Made by a program: the position numbers and the translations under genes. A DNA stretch of 64,000 bases from Sunxiuqinia elliptica (GTDB lineage Bacteria > Bacteroidota > Bacteroidia > Bacteroidales > Prolixibacteraceae), in assembly GCF_900113005.1 (NCBI RefSeq), contig NZ_FONW01000001.1:62001-126000 (forward strand), read 5' to 3'. This document shows positions 53,939 through 63,902 of this stretch, one piece after another. Every line of letters begins with the position of its first letter. Within the stretch, counting starts at the first letter, position 1. A model generated the notes under the pieces. That model was not told where the DNA came from. It ran no database searches and saw only the letters and a list, made by a program, of their open reading frames with translations.

Positions 53939-53997
53939 TTTGTACTTCCAAATATCCTTTGAGATGTGTTATAAAACAATGGGTAATTTCACGTAAA
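53939..53997 (-). promoter_or_regulatory. Promoter of polysaccharide operon 2 (shared 59-bp element)
   Basis: Identical to the element at 32905-32963 over its 21-bp and 20-bp blocks. The 18-bp spacer differs in sequence but not in length. The TTG and GATATTTG elements are again 20 bp apart, and the start point would be near 53942. The remaining bases to 54173 hold nothing I can name. Confidence 0.75.
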
Positions 53998-54173
53998 TAC
54001 AAACCGCATCTTCTAAAAGGCCTGTAAATACTGATCAAATAACAATAGAATACATAAAGAGAAAAGCTTTGACAAAGTCATCCCCCGACTAAAAAAAGAT
54101 AAAAAAGTATGGATCAGGATGTTGAAATTAAAGTTGTACTCCCAGTAATGAGGGTTATTACCCATTCAATGTC

Positions 54174-55067
54174 TTATGAGGTCATCAGAGAACGAACTTC
54201 ATCTAAGTTATAAGCAGGAGTAGCTCCCGATTTTGAGGCGACAAAAGCACCTGTCGCGCAAGCAAAGGCTAAAGCCGTAGGATAGTTCTCTCCATCCAAT
54301 AAGGCAGACACCAAACCCGCAAGAAAAGCATCTCCGGCACCTACTGTATCTACCGTTTCCACACGATAGCCCGGATGCTGATAGCAATCCCCTTCAGCCC
54401 ACAGGGTCGCACCATCCGCTCCTTTAGTTACACAAATCAGCTGTGTACCATAGCGCTGTGCCAACCAAGTCAAAAGTTCTTCTTCTTTTAAATGATGTTG
54501 ATCAAACCAATTGGCAAACACCTTCAACTCATCGTCATTCAGCTTGATAATATCGGCCTTCCGTAGTAAAGGTTCTACAAGCTCTTTTCGATCATACGGC
54601 TTCCGAAGGTTTACATCAATTAACTTTAAGATATCAGGTTGCAGTAAACTCATCAGCGTATTACGAGTTGTTTCATTGCGCGAAGCTAAAGAACCAAAAA
54701 TCAGAAGTCCAGCTTGATTCGCTGTTTTCTCTAATAGGCTTGTCCTTTCAATATTATCCCAAGCTACCGGCTCACAAATTTCATAGCTTGCATTATTCTT
54801 TTCATCCAGATGCACTAGCACCTCACTTGTTGGAAGTTCATCATCCAGTTGGATTAACTCACAACTCAAGCCACTTTGTTTCAAAAAGGTCTTTAACTCC
54901 TCTCCTGGCTGGTCAGCACCTACACGACTTGCAATTACGGCATCCTTTCCAATTGCATTTAAATGCAAAGCGACATTCATCGGAGCACCTCCCGGCTTTG
55001 CTCCTGAAGGTAATCGGTCCCAGAGAACTTCACCAAAACAGAGATTTTTTTTACTTCTGACTTTCAC
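54174..55067 (-). CDS. PfkB-family carbohydrate kinase (fructokinase-like)
   Basis: A 297-residue ribokinase-fold sugar kinase. N-terminal FGEVLWDRLPSGAKPGGAPMNVALHL is the sugar-binding start of fructokinase-type members. The C-terminal signature is VDTVGAGDAFLAGLVSAL with the catalytic Asp in GAGDAF (about 244-249), plus LICVTKGADGATLW. It has its own promoter and lies downstream of, but separated by a terminator from, the sulfatase/GH2 locus. It may phosphorylate a monosaccharide released by that locus. Confidence 0.9.
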   Translation of the reverse strand: MKVRSKKNLCFGEVLWDRLPSGAKPGGAPMNVALHLNAIGKDAVIASRVGADQPGEELKTFLKQSGLSCELIQLDDELPTSEVLVHLDEKNNASYEICEPVAWDNIERTSLLEKTANQAGLLIFGSLASRNETTRNTLMSLLQPDILKLIDVNLRKPYDRKELVEPLLRKADIIKLNDDELKVFANWFDQHHLKEEELLTWLAQRYGTQLICVTKGADGATLWAEGDCYQHPGYRVETVDTVGAGDAFLAGLVSALLDGENYPTALAFACATGAFVASKSGATPAYNLDEVRSLMTS

Positions 55068-55087
55068 GGCTTTCGTTTTGAGTTTCT

Positions 55088-55119
55088 CAAATATAGCTAT
55101 CCTCCCCTGAATTACTCAA
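55088..55119 (-). promoter_or_regulatory. Candidate promoter of the PfkB-type kinase
   Basis: Minus strand: TTG (55119-55117), 21-bp spacer, TATATTTG (55095-55088), about 20 bp before the ATG. Fits the Bacteroidota consensus. Confidence 0.5.
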
Positions 55120-55186
55120 TCTCTGCTCCTGTTATATAGGATCATCGATTCAACCACTGCTATAGGCTTTCTTCCGGTTTTAAATA

Positions 55187-55226
55187 GAAAAACGGGAATA
55201 CCCTTCTATGAATGTTGGTATTCCCG
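55187..55226 (-). terminator. Terminator of the sulfatase/GH2 locus
   Basis: A perfect 10-bp stem CGGGAATACC/GGTATTCCCG with a 14-base loop (55193-55226). On the minus strand it is followed by TTTTTCTATTT, 31 bp past the GH2 stop. Confidence 0.82.
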
Positions 55227-55256
55227 CTTCCAATAAAGGCTCAAGCAGAGTAATGA

Positions 55257-57953
55257 TTAATCGAGTCCTTCAAATTCTTCTTGCTGACGTTCAATCTCTT
55301 TTAGCTTCAACTGATTCAACTCACGCTGGGTTTCTTCTAACTTTTGTTTTAATTCTTTCACTTCAGCTGGTTCAACATCATTGGAACTTGTTCGGGTTGT
55401 TTGCCCAACTTTTGCTGCCGGCTGCTCATTATAGATAAACGACATATTCGCAGGAATGCTTTCGATAACCAACTCACCTTTTTCGAGACGATTAATACCT
55501 CCAAATGCAGGTTTTGCAACAATGGTTATTTTCCCCGGAGTAGTGGTTGAGCGAATCAATGCAGGAGCTGTCCCCCATTCAACCCGGCGCGGATTGGCGC
55601 CAATAGTCGCATCACCAACCAAGCTGCCTTCCCCACTAACTTCAAAATAGATCTCATCTTCACATAAACGCTTGACATTACCTCGATCGTCCTCAACAAA
55701 AGCAACGACGGAGAGCAGGTCAGATCCATCAGCTTGCAAAGGCGCACCAGCATGATCAACCTTTAATACAATACGTGTTTTTCGACGGGCTGGCATACGG
55801 GTGCTGGTTGTTACCACCTTTCCATCTATAACTCCTTCGGCGACAACGGTTGCTTGATCAAACTTTCGAGCCCGATGTAATTTCTTTTCTTCCATGAAAT
55901 CGAAAGCATCCTCAAAAACGACAATTGGATGTTTAATACCCGGTTCATCATTTCCAGCCTTTTGCGTTCCAACTTCTTTCCCAAATACCGTTAGCCGAAC
56001 CTCGTCACAGTTGGTATAAACAGTAATGTCTTTACTTGAAAAAGGCGAAAGCTCATTCGCAATATAAACCATTGGCCCATTGGCTACATTGGGAACTTCC
56101 AGTTGCGGCTCACGCTGGCTGCGGAACATGTACCAAGCGTATTTGGGCTGCCGGAACGCATCCATGATACCGCCCCAAAAAGGATCGGGATGGTAGCCCC
56201 GCTGGTGGTCGAACGAGTGCCACATGGTGCCGCCAACATGCTGTCGAGGTGTTTTATACAACCGGTCAATACATGAAAACGGATAATCGGGTTTGGCATA
56301 GTGATTGGCTTGGATCAACTGAGGTGCTTCGCCCCAACTAAGCGGCATCCGGCTAGTTGAGTTGTGTGATGACCAGTCATCCACATTATCGCCCCATTCG
56401 CGGGTAAACACCGACTGCTCCATTTCATATTCATCACGAGGGTGAGCAAAAACGACATCGAATATTTCGGTTGTTTCGGGATGTGATGGCGACAAATCAG
56501 CTGCCGTATAAGCTCCCTGATAAGGAAATTCCTCGTGTACAATGTTATGAACTGTTTGCGCAAATTCTTTGGGATAATGTGTTTCGTTCAGGATTGGCTC
56601 CCAAAGCATAACACTTGGATGGTTACGGTCACGACGGATCATATTGCGGATATCGCTGTAAACACGTTCGCTAAAGATTGGCTTTTTGTTGTAAAACTGC
56701 CAACCAGGAGTCGCTACAATAACCAGCATGCCTAACTCATCACAAGCATCCATAAAAGCAGGATCCTGAGGATAATGAGCAGAGCGAATCACCCGAAATC
56801 CGGCTTCACGTAATTTTTGAACATCGCGCCAGTGCATGTTATTTGAGATGGCATTCCCCACATAAGCAAAATCCTGATGCCGATTGCCTCCAATCAACTT
56901 ATCTTCAAAAGGTTTATTATTAATATACAGGCCATCTCTTCCCCGAAATTCAATTTTTCGAATACCAATACGAGTTCGGACTGCATCAATCGCACCTGAA
57001 GAACGCCCCAAAACACGAGAATCCAGCTGATATAAATTTGGATGATCGGGATGCCAAAGCTGCGGATTGTCAACAATAATTTTCTGCTTAACCGTTCGGC
57101 TTTCACCGGCTTTCATTGTCAGGCTGCTTTGGGTTTTACCAACAGCTTTATCCGCTTCATCTCGTATAACCGATTCCAGTTTTACGGTTTGCTTCCGCCC
57201 CGACTCATTCAAAACATGCGTTTCAACAACGACTGCTACCTGCTTTTCAGAAAGATTTTCGTAATGCACAAAAACACCGCCTCCAGCTACCACATCCGAA
57301 AAATTAGGATTGGTAATGTGAACAGGATTTGTTTCAACCAGCCAAACATCCCGATAGATACCCCCAAAGTAGGCGAAATCCATTGTTTCCTGTGGCTTTC
57401 CTGGCGGATAGTCCGGGTCGTCACTGTTGTCGGCCATAACAGCAATAACATTATCTTTTCCAAACTCAATATAATCTGTTACATCCACAATGGATGGCAA
57501 GAAACCGCCAAAATGAGACTTAACAAACTTACCGTTTATCCAAACTTTTGACTTGCCCATAATGGCTTCAAAATGGACAAATAACTTCTTACCGGCCTGC
57601 TCATCAGTTAGTCGAAACTGCTTCCGGTACCAGGCTACTCCCTGGTAATTTATTCCACCGCTTGCCTCTTCAGGCAACAGCTCCAAACCATGTGGAACAC
57701 TGACCAGCTCCCATGATGAATCATCAAAGTCCGCTTGCCAAGCATTTTCCATATCGCCTTTGAAAAATCGCCAACCAACATTGAAATTATATACGGTTCG
57801 CCCTTCACTTCCAGCTTTATAAAAACCTGCGTGCGAATAGTCTCTGGAACGAACCTCGATTGACTCTCCCGGCCATTGAGCCGAAACTCCAACTGAAACA
57901 ATGGATAACACACATAAGGTGACCCATTTCAAAAACCATCTCCTCTGCTTCAT
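55257..57953 (-). CDS. Glycoside hydrolase family 2 enzyme with coiled-coil tail
   Basis: An 898-residue secreted GH2 (beta-galactosidase/glucuronidase class). Signal peptide about 1-25 (LCVLSIVSVGVSAQ). A sugar-binding jelly-roll (about 50-210, WYRKQF and NGKFVKSHFGGF) is followed by an Ig-like domain (about 215-335). The TIM barrel follows (about 340-640) with acid/base Glu457 in LNETHYP and nucleophile candidate Glu519 in TREWGDNV. Later Ig-like domains end in an unusual charged coiled coil (about 858-898, KELKQKLEETQRELNQLKLK). Last gene of the locus before the terminator. Confidence 0.9.
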   Translation of the reverse strand: MKQRRWFLKWVTLCVLSIVSVGVSAQWPGESIEVRSRDYSHAGFYKAGSEGRTVYNFNVGWRFFKGDMENAWQADFDDSSWELVSVPHGLELLPEEASGGINYQGVAWYRKQFRLTDEQAGKKLFVHFEAIMGKSKVWINGKFVKSHFGGFLPSIVDVTDYIEFGKDNVIAVMADNSDDPDYPPGKPQETMDFAYFGGIYRDVWLVETNPVHITNPNFSDVVAGGGVFVHYENLSEKQVAVVVETHVLNESGRKQTVKLESVIRDEADKAVGKTQSSLTMKAGESRTVKQKIIVDNPQLWHPDHPNLYQLDSRVLGRSSGAIDAVRTRIGIRKIEFRGRDGLYINNKPFEDKLIGGNRHQDFAYVGNAISNNMHWRDVQKLREAGFRVIRSAHYPQDPAFMDACDELGMLVIVATPGWQFYNKKPIFSERVYSDIRNMIRRDRNHPSVMLWEPILNETHYPKEFAQTVHNIVHEEFPYQGAYTAADLSPSHPETTEIFDVVFAHPRDEYEMEQSVFTREWGDNVDDWSSHNSTSRMPLSWGEAPQLIQANHYAKPDYPFSCIDRLYKTPRQHVGGTMWHSFDHQRGYHPDPFWGGIMDAFRQPKYAWYMFRSQREPQLEVPNVANGPMVYIANELSPFSSKDITVYTNCDEVRLTVFGKEVGTQKAGNDEPGIKHPIVVFEDAFDFMEEKKLHRARKFDQATVVAEGVIDGKVVTTSTRMPARRKTRIVLKVDHAGAPLQADGSDLLSVVAFVEDDRGNVKRLCEDEIYFEVSGEGSLVGDATIGANPRRVEWGTAPALIRSTTTPGKITIVAKPAFGGINRLEKGELVIESIPANMSFIYNEQPAAKVGQTTRTSSNDVEPAEVKELKQKLEETQRELNQLKLKEIERQQEEFEGLD

Positions 57954-58098
57954 TCTTTAAATTACTATTTTATCACCTGACAGTTAATAATCAATAAAGT
58001 CAGGTCTATGTTTAACTTTAATAAAAAAACAAGTCGACTTTGGCTGTCCATTTTCGATTATCCATTTGCCGTTAATCTTACTTTCATTGGAACAACAA

Positions 58099-60828
58099 CT
58101 ATTTAAACAATGATTTTAACTCCATCAAGTCAAGTTGTTGTGTCGGGTTAAATTTATCACTAATCAAGTATTCAATTATTGAATTTCTCAATTGCCCTGC
58201 TTCTGGTCGTTCAGCGAGTTTTGTTTCAATATCCATGCTACAAACCATCAATTTTCCTTTTCCAACTTTACATTCAAACAGCGTTGCCAATTTATGATTT
58301 CGTCCATAATGATCAATCACACGAATAATGGGTTGTACATTAGTGCCCAGTGTATCCAAAATAATGGAATTCGACATTTCCTGCAAACTCCACCATTGCC
58401 AGTTGCTATGATATTCTGTGGGAAAATCCTCAAAAACAGGATGTTTTGGGTCACAAAGAATCCCCATAGTTGTATTACCTCCTCTAGGCTTTGTCCAGAA
58501 CCAGGTCGGACTCCAAAAAACGGTTTTAGGATTTCCCTCAAGGCAATTGCTCAGGTTTTCTTTGGCAGACAACAACAAAACATTTTCACCTTTTTTAAGT
58601 GCATCTATTGCTTTTTCATCCAAGGTGTTCCGAACGACCAAACTTTGTGGCCAGACCTTTGCCTCGGCTTCAGGATAGCACCAAATATCCCAATTATTGA
58701 GGTATTCCGTACCTTCAACTTCGACAGATACAATAAGCTTGGCTGCCTTTTTTACAAACGATAAATCAACATTTATATCGCCCAAAGAAACACGTTCGCC
58801 TTGCGGAATATCCTGTAGTCCGAAATTTCCTTGTTTAAGAATTTCACCGGCTTCGTTGTGTATTGTCCAAACTGGCTTAGCCTGTTTTAAGGATGCTGGT
58901 CCGTAGTTCAGGATCTCAGCTTCGGCAACAAAATTTTCATTGGAAGCATAGGTTCTTTTCTCCATTCGTAACAAAGGAGTTACAGGACTGCAAAACTTAC
59001 GAAATTCCTCCTTCGTAATTCCTCCTTTGTTAGCCCAAAATGCATCAAATAAACCAACATGTGCCGTTCCCTGACCCGGATAATCTTGCAAAGAAAGTAG
59101 TTGAAAGCCAGCATTACCTTCACTTCTCATTAAGACTTCGATCTCCTCTTTATATAGAATTGCAGAAAATTTTGCTGTTGCACTTGTAAATTGAGATGCC
59201 AGATCAAGCATTCCTTTTTCTTCTAAATCTCTTTTTATTGCTTCCAGGTTAACAGGCTTTAACACACCGGTATATTTGGGAATTTCATGAATATTTGGAT
59301 AAACGGCATGTTGACCAACTTCGTGGGTAATAGAAGCAAATCTGTAGTTGCTGTAATATTCGCTGTGGTCTTCTGCGGTACCCGGTGTTTGAAATCCCCT
59401 TTGTCCTCCAACCCGGTATTCATCTACTTTTGAGCGGCTTACCTTATGATCCATTCCATGTCCGCCCGAAGTTGTGGAGTACAAATGACGGTTATCGTCT
59501 TCCTTAGCCTTTGCTATCATCGCTGCATTAATCCCTTCATCAGGACCTTGTTGACTTAACTCGTTGCCACTAGTCATGAACATAAAAGATGGATTATTTC
59601 CATAGGCTTTATTAATTCGCAATAATTCGTCCATAATGAATTTATCCCGTACCGTGTCATTATACACATTGGCACGAGGAGCTTCAGCCTGGATATACAT
59701 CCCCAGAATATCTGCCGCTTCGAATGCTGCTTTAGGAGGACACCACGAATGTGTACGCATGTGGTTGAGTCCATAGCTTTTCATGGTTTTCAATACGTTC
59801 ATCCAGCCACCAATTGTCATGGGTGGATAACCTGTTTCAGGGAAGATACAACACTCGAGGTTTCCACGCATATAGGTGCGTTTACCGTTAATGGTGAATG
59901 TGGTGTTCTCAACACCCAACTCGCGCATTCCGAATGATGTTGCCTCCACATCTTTGTATTTCCCAGCAGACAATTCCGCTTTCAAACGGTATAGAACGGG
60001 TGAGAATTCATCCCAAAGCTGAACATCATCTCCCATATGAACAAAGCCCTCAATAGTTGACACGCCACCGTCAACCTTAAAATTAAGGATTTGGCTCCCA
60101 GCCTTTATCCCATTTTCTTTTAGCTCAGTTCTTAGCTTAATTTTTCCTTCAACTGCCACACCAGTTTTGTTGTAGACCTTACAAGTTACTTTTGCCCGTT
60201 TATTCGCGACATCCGGATATACACGTATATCATCCATGTATACGGGATCTTTAACTTGTAATTCTATGCGACCAATAATTCCGTTCCAGTTGCTTTGCGT
60301 GTGTTCAGACACAGAAGAAGCAAACATTCCCAAGCTAAATGGATAGTTATTGTCTACACAAATGGTTAACGTATGTTTTCCGGGTTTCAGAAACGATGTA
60401 AGATCGTATTGCTGAGCCGTACTCAAACTATTTTCAGAACCTATGTATTGGTTGTTAACCCACACCTGCGTAATCCAGTGACAACGTTCCAGAAATAATA
60501 CAAAATGTTTGTTACCCCAGTTTTTAGGAATTTCAATTTCTCGCTTATACCAAGCTTTCCCTACGTAATAGTGGGGGCGTATGAGCGCGTTATAAGGATC
60601 TTTGTATTGTTCTGGTTCTCCCAAGCCTGCCTCGTCTGTAGTTCCCGGAAGTTTTATCCTATGGCTTAACTCTTTTCCAAACCATTTTTCTGTTAGTCCT
60701 AAATCATTCGGGTCAAGCTGCACGTTCCACTCTCCCGACAAATCAACTAAAACATTTTCATTTTGGGGACTGCAGGCAAACAGGCATCCCAGAATACAAA
60801 TAACTATCCAATAACTTACTTTTTTCAT
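58099..60828 (-). CDS. Glycoside hydrolase family 2 lipoprotein
   Basis: A 909-residue GH2 enzyme with lipoprotein signal (IVICILGCLFAC, Cys about 19). Sugar-binding domain about 25-190 (WYKREIEIPKNWG, VWVNNQYIG). The TIM barrel has HMRTHSWCPPKAAFEAAD, acid/base Glu423 in TSGNELSQQ and nucleophile candidate Glu503 in THEVGQHAVYP. The C-terminal half is longer than in LacZ and probably holds accessory sandwich domains. It starts 5 bp after the sulfatase stop, so the two are coupled. Confidence 0.88.
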   Translation of the reverse strand: MKKVSYWIVICILGCLFACSPQNENVLVDLSGEWNVQLDPNDLGLTEKWFGKELSHRIKLPGTTDEAGLGEPEQYKDPYNALIRPHYYVGKAWYKREIEIPKNWGNKHFVLFLERCHWITQVWVNNQYIGSENSLSTAQQYDLTSFLKPGKHTLTICVDNNYPFSLGMFASSVSEHTQSNWNGIIGRIELQVKDPVYMDDIRVYPDVANKRAKVTCKVYNKTGVAVEGKIKLRTELKENGIKAGSQILNFKVDGGVSTIEGFVHMGDDVQLWDEFSPVLYRLKAELSAGKYKDVEATSFGMRELGVENTTFTINGKRTYMRGNLECCIFPETGYPPMTIGGWMNVLKTMKSYGLNHMRTHSWCPPKAAFEAADILGMYIQAEAPRANVYNDTVRDKFIMDELLRINKAYGNNPSFMFMTSGNELSQQGPDEGINAAMIAKAKEDDNRHLYSTTSGGHGMDHKVSRSKVDEYRVGGQRGFQTPGTAEDHSEYYSNYRFASITHEVGQHAVYPNIHEIPKYTGVLKPVNLEAIKRDLEEKGMLDLASQFTSATAKFSAILYKEEIEVLMRSEGNAGFQLLSLQDYPGQGTAHVGLFDAFWANKGGITKEEFRKFCSPVTPLLRMEKRTYASNENFVAEAEILNYGPASLKQAKPVWTIHNEAGEILKQGNFGLQDIPQGERVSLGDINVDLSFVKKAAKLIVSVEVEGTEYLNNWDIWCYPEAEAKVWPQSLVVRNTLDEKAIDALKKGENVLLLSAKENLSNCLEGNPKTVFWSPTWFWTKPRGGNTTMGILCDPKHPVFEDFPTEYHSNWQWWSLQEMSNSIILDTLGTNVQPIIRVIDHYGRNHKLATLFECKVGKGKLMVCSMDIETKLAERPEAGQLRNSIIEYLISDKFNPTQQLDLMELKSLFK

Positions 60829-60833
60829 TGGCG

Positions 60834-62282
60834 CTAATTTTTAGCAGTTCGCTCCTTATACTTTTTTGCAGCCACATAATTCTGGACTTTACCTCCAAAA
60901 GGAAATCCTTCAGTATCGGTCCTGCTCTCTTTAAACAGTTTTTTTACCTGTTCAACAAGTTCCGGATGCTCACCTGCCAAGTTCTTTGTTTCAAATAGAT
61001 CTTTTTCCAAATTATAGAGTTCAACAGGAGATTCAACGCCATACCTCACTCCTTTCCATTTACCAATACGTACAGCTTGCCTAAAACCACCATCTGGAAG
61101 TTTAGTTCCCCAACCATCAATTTGTAGTTCCCAATACAAATAACTGTGTTTTTGCTGGTTACCTCCTATCAACTCTGGTAAAAAAGATATTCCATCTGTT
61201 TGCTGAGGTGCCTCAATTCCCGCAATTGCCGCCAAGGTTGGCATAAAATCCTGAAAGGATCCCACATGTTCAGACACCGTACCTTGTTCAATTTTGTCTT
61301 TCCAATAAGCAATCATTGGTATACGGATTCCCCCTTCATACATGTCTCGCTTATAACCTTTCAATCCTCCACAGCTATCAAAAACACGGTGGTCATGGCC
61401 ACCTTCCCGATGTCCTCCATTATCGCTGGTGAAGAAAACCACGGTATTATCCAGTTCGCCTGTCTCCTCCAATTTCTTTAATAGTCGTCCTATTTGTTTA
61501 TCGAGTAAAGTAATACGTGCTGCATGTCGTCGCTCGGTTTCCGGCCAGCCCTGACCTGCATACAATTCCTTATTTCGGGTATAACGCTCATGCCCATGAG
61601 GAATGCGATATGACATGGTTATAAAAAAGGGCTTATTATCTTCTTTTTGATCAAGATAATCCAAGACAAAATTGGTACGAAACTCATCGATACAGTCGTA
61701 TTCTTCCTGATCGTAACGAATGGAATCATGATCTATGTTGATCCAATGGACTAGTTCATCATAATTTTTCCCGCCAAATCTGGAGGGCCATTGTTCTTGT
61801 ATAGCATAATCAAATCCCCGGTTCATCGCCCAGGTTGATTCGTCATTCGGATCATCCAAATGCCACTTGCCAATAAAAGCGGTTTGATAACCGGCTCCTT
61901 GCATCATTTCTCCGAGGGTTAGCTCATCCTTTTTTAATGCCACCCTTTTCCAAACATTGTTAGGGTAAATTCCGCTGTTGCCCCGGATACTCGCATGCCC
62001 CGCATGTTTCCCGGTCATTAGTACCGCACGGGAAGGAGAGCATACGGAAGACCCCGCATAAAAACTGGTAAATCGTACTCCTTGTTGAGCCAAACTATCC
62101 AGTACCGGGGTTTTTATTTGTTGCTGCCCATAACTTCCCAGTTCTCCATAGCCCATATCATCAGCTAAAAGAAAAAGGATATTGGGCTTTTTATCTGGAA
62201 CTTCCTGCTGTGCTTCACACGATAATACCAAAGGAGCTATACACAGCATTAAATTCAAACTTGAAAAATTCATTTTACTCAT
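60834..62282 (-). CDS. S1-type sulfatase lipoprotein
   Basis: A formylglycine-dependent sulfatase of 482 residues from the ATG at 62282. That start gives a clean lipoprotein signal (LMLCIAPLVLSC). An ATG at 62330 would add 16 unlikely residues. Motifs: NILFLLADDMGYGELGSYG (metal-binding DD), CSPSRAVLMTGKHAG with Cys81 as the residue to be converted to formylglycine, GKWHLDD and FFTSDNGG. It would remove sulfate esters from the glycan handled by this locus. An anSME-type maturase is needed but not present in the window. Confidence 0.93.
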   Translation of the reverse strand: MSKMNFSSLNLMLCIAPLVLSCEAQQEVPDKKPNILFLLADDMGYGELGSYGQQQIKTPVLDSLAQQGVRFTSFYAGSSVCSPSRAVLMTGKHAGHASIRGNSGIYPNNVWKRVALKKDELTLGEMMQGAGYQTAFIGKWHLDDPNDESTWAMNRGFDYAIQEQWPSRFGGKNYDELVHWINIDHDSIRYDQEEYDCIDEFRTNFVLDYLDQKEDNKPFFITMSYRIPHGHERYTRNKELYAGQGWPETERRHAARITLLDKQIGRLLKKLEETGELDNTVVFFTSDNGGHREGGHDHRVFDSCGGLKGYKRDMYEGGIRIPMIAYWKDKIEQGTVSEHVGSFQDFMPTLAAIAGIEAPQQTDGISFLPELIGGNQQKHSYLYWELQIDGWGTKLPDGGFRQAVRIGKWKGVRYGVESPVELYNLEKDLFETKNLAGEHPELVEQVKKLFKESRTDTEGFPFGGKVQNYVAAKKYKERTAKN

Positions 62283-62375
62283 TGATTTTAGGTTTTCAAT
62301 ACCACATGGATCACATCCAGAAATATGCAAGGAGTATTGTCTCCTTGCATATTTTTAAGCATTCACTTTCAGTTA

Positions 62376-63890
62376 CTACCAACCAGTAGACTGTTCAAGA
62401 AGTGGATTGTTTTGCACTTCCTTATTGGGAATTGGGAAGTATAAATGCTTTTCACTAAAGTTTTGAGCTCTAACTGGATCTTGCTTCTGAAGAGCTTCTT
62501 CCAGCATCCCCCAACGACGGAGGTCATAAAAACGAACACCTTCTTTTGCAAACTCAATGTACTTTTGATGAATCAATTCTGCCTTAAGCGACTCTTTATC
62601 CGTTCCTCCGGAATACTCAGCCAAGTTAGCTCGCTGCCTGATTTGATTGAGATAGCCAATGGCTTCATCGGCATTTCCGAGCTCCAGTTCAGCCTCTGCC
62701 AAATTGCAAATAACATGTGCGTAGCGAATATAACGTTCATTTATCGCTGACATCGGATCCAATTCTTTTTCTCGCGTATAGGCATTTTGATACTTGGTAA
62801 ACCAATACGAATCATGTTTTTCGGGAGCAAAAACCTCTGTAAACGGTTTTAGATAATACATACATCCGGGATAGTTCCATGCCACAGTCATTCGCGCACG
62901 AATATCAAAATTTTCATCCAAGTCTTTTTCTTTCCAAAATTCATCCATCAAGACTTGAGTTGGTACCGCCTCAAACCAACCACCAACTTCAGCAGCAGCA
63001 TACTCTTTGGCAATGGTATTGGATTGTGTGGCATTTACATCTTCACCGTCACCCCATTTATTTGTACCACCCGACATATCAAATATAATTTCAAAAACGC
63101 TCTCTTTATTGTATTCATGCGCTTCATCAAAATTCCATCCATACTCAACCAATTCATAATCGTATGGAGCTTTAGTTAATGGTTCCAACTGCGTTTTTGC
63201 ATTGTCCCAATCATTCATTTCGATATAGATTTGACCAGCTAAGGCTTTCGCAGATCCTTTTGAAGGCTTACCTTTTGCAGAGGCAGCATCGGTAATCACA
63301 GGCAATAAGTCTTCTGCTTTCTTCAAATCAGCTAGTGCCTGAGCATAAACCTCTGATTGCGGTGATTTTGCCAAAGGAAAGGTGGTTGGGTCTTGCGAAG
63401 CTTCTAAACGAATAGGAACATCTTTAAACTCACGCGCCAAAATATGGTAGTAGAATCCTCTCAAGAAATAAGCTTCCCCCAAGATTTTATTCTTAAACTC
63501 TTGCGAAAATTCTTTCTCTTCTAATTTTTCTTCTATCAAGTTACATCGGTATATCCCTCTATAACATTGGCTAAACATGAAGGCCACCCATTTATTATCT
63601 GGATCATTTGTAAAACGACTAACCTGATAAATTCCGCCAATATCATTTCTAAATTCAATCTCGTCAGAACGTCCAATTCGCAACATCACACAACGAGTTC
63701 CTGTATATCCTCCCGCTAATCCACTCTTTGCTGACACATATGCAGAAATCAAAGCTTGTTCAAAATCGGTCTCTGTCTGAAAAAAGGTGTCTGTAGTTAT
63801 TTGATTTGGATTCGTAAGATCCAAGTTGTCCTCACATCCAGTAACCAAGATTACGACAATCATGGCCATTAGGTAAACTATATTCTTCAT
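62376..63890 (-). CDS. SusD/RagB-family glycan-binding lipoprotein
   Basis: A 504-residue outer-membrane lipoprotein with lipobox LVTGC (Cys about 19). TPR-rich SusD fold: AEDLLPVITDAASAKGKPSKGSAKALAGQIYIEM, RYIRYAHVICNLAEAELELGNADEAIGYLNQIRQRA, and the closing KHLYFPIPNKEVQNNPLLEQ. It caps the SusC porin and binds oligosaccharides at the cell surface. Immediately downstream of the susC end. Confidence 0.95.
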   Translation of the reverse strand: MKNIVYLMAMIVVILVTGCEDNLDLTNPNQITTDTFFQTETDFEQALISAYVSAKSGLAGGYTGTRCVMLRIGRSDEIEFRNDIGGIYQVSRFTNDPDNKWVAFMFSQCYRGIYRCNLIEEKLEEKEFSQEFKNKILGEAYFLRGFYYHILAREFKDVPIRLEASQDPTTFPLAKSPQSEVYAQALADLKKAEDLLPVITDAASAKGKPSKGSAKALAGQIYIEMNDWDNAKTQLEPLTKAPYDYELVEYGWNFDEAHEYNKESVFEIIFDMSGGTNKWGDGEDVNATQSNTIAKEYAAAEVGGWFEAVPTQVLMDEFWKEKDLDENFDIRARMTVAWNYPGCMYYLKPFTEVFAPEKHDSYWFTKYQNAYTREKELDPMSAINERYIRYAHVICNLAEAELELGNADEAIGYLNQIRQRANLAEYSGGTDKESLKAELIHQKYIEFAKEGVRFYDLRRWGMLEEALQKQDPVRAQNFSEKHLYFPIPNKEVQNNPLLEQSTGW

Positions 63891-63902
63891 TTTCCAGTTT
63901 TT

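Noticed and set aside
54001-54173. Further regulatory element upstream of the operon 2 promoter
   Set aside because: I found no repeat, consensus promoter or ORF; only short AT-rich sequence and a GTAAT/ATTAC pairing near the kinase stop.
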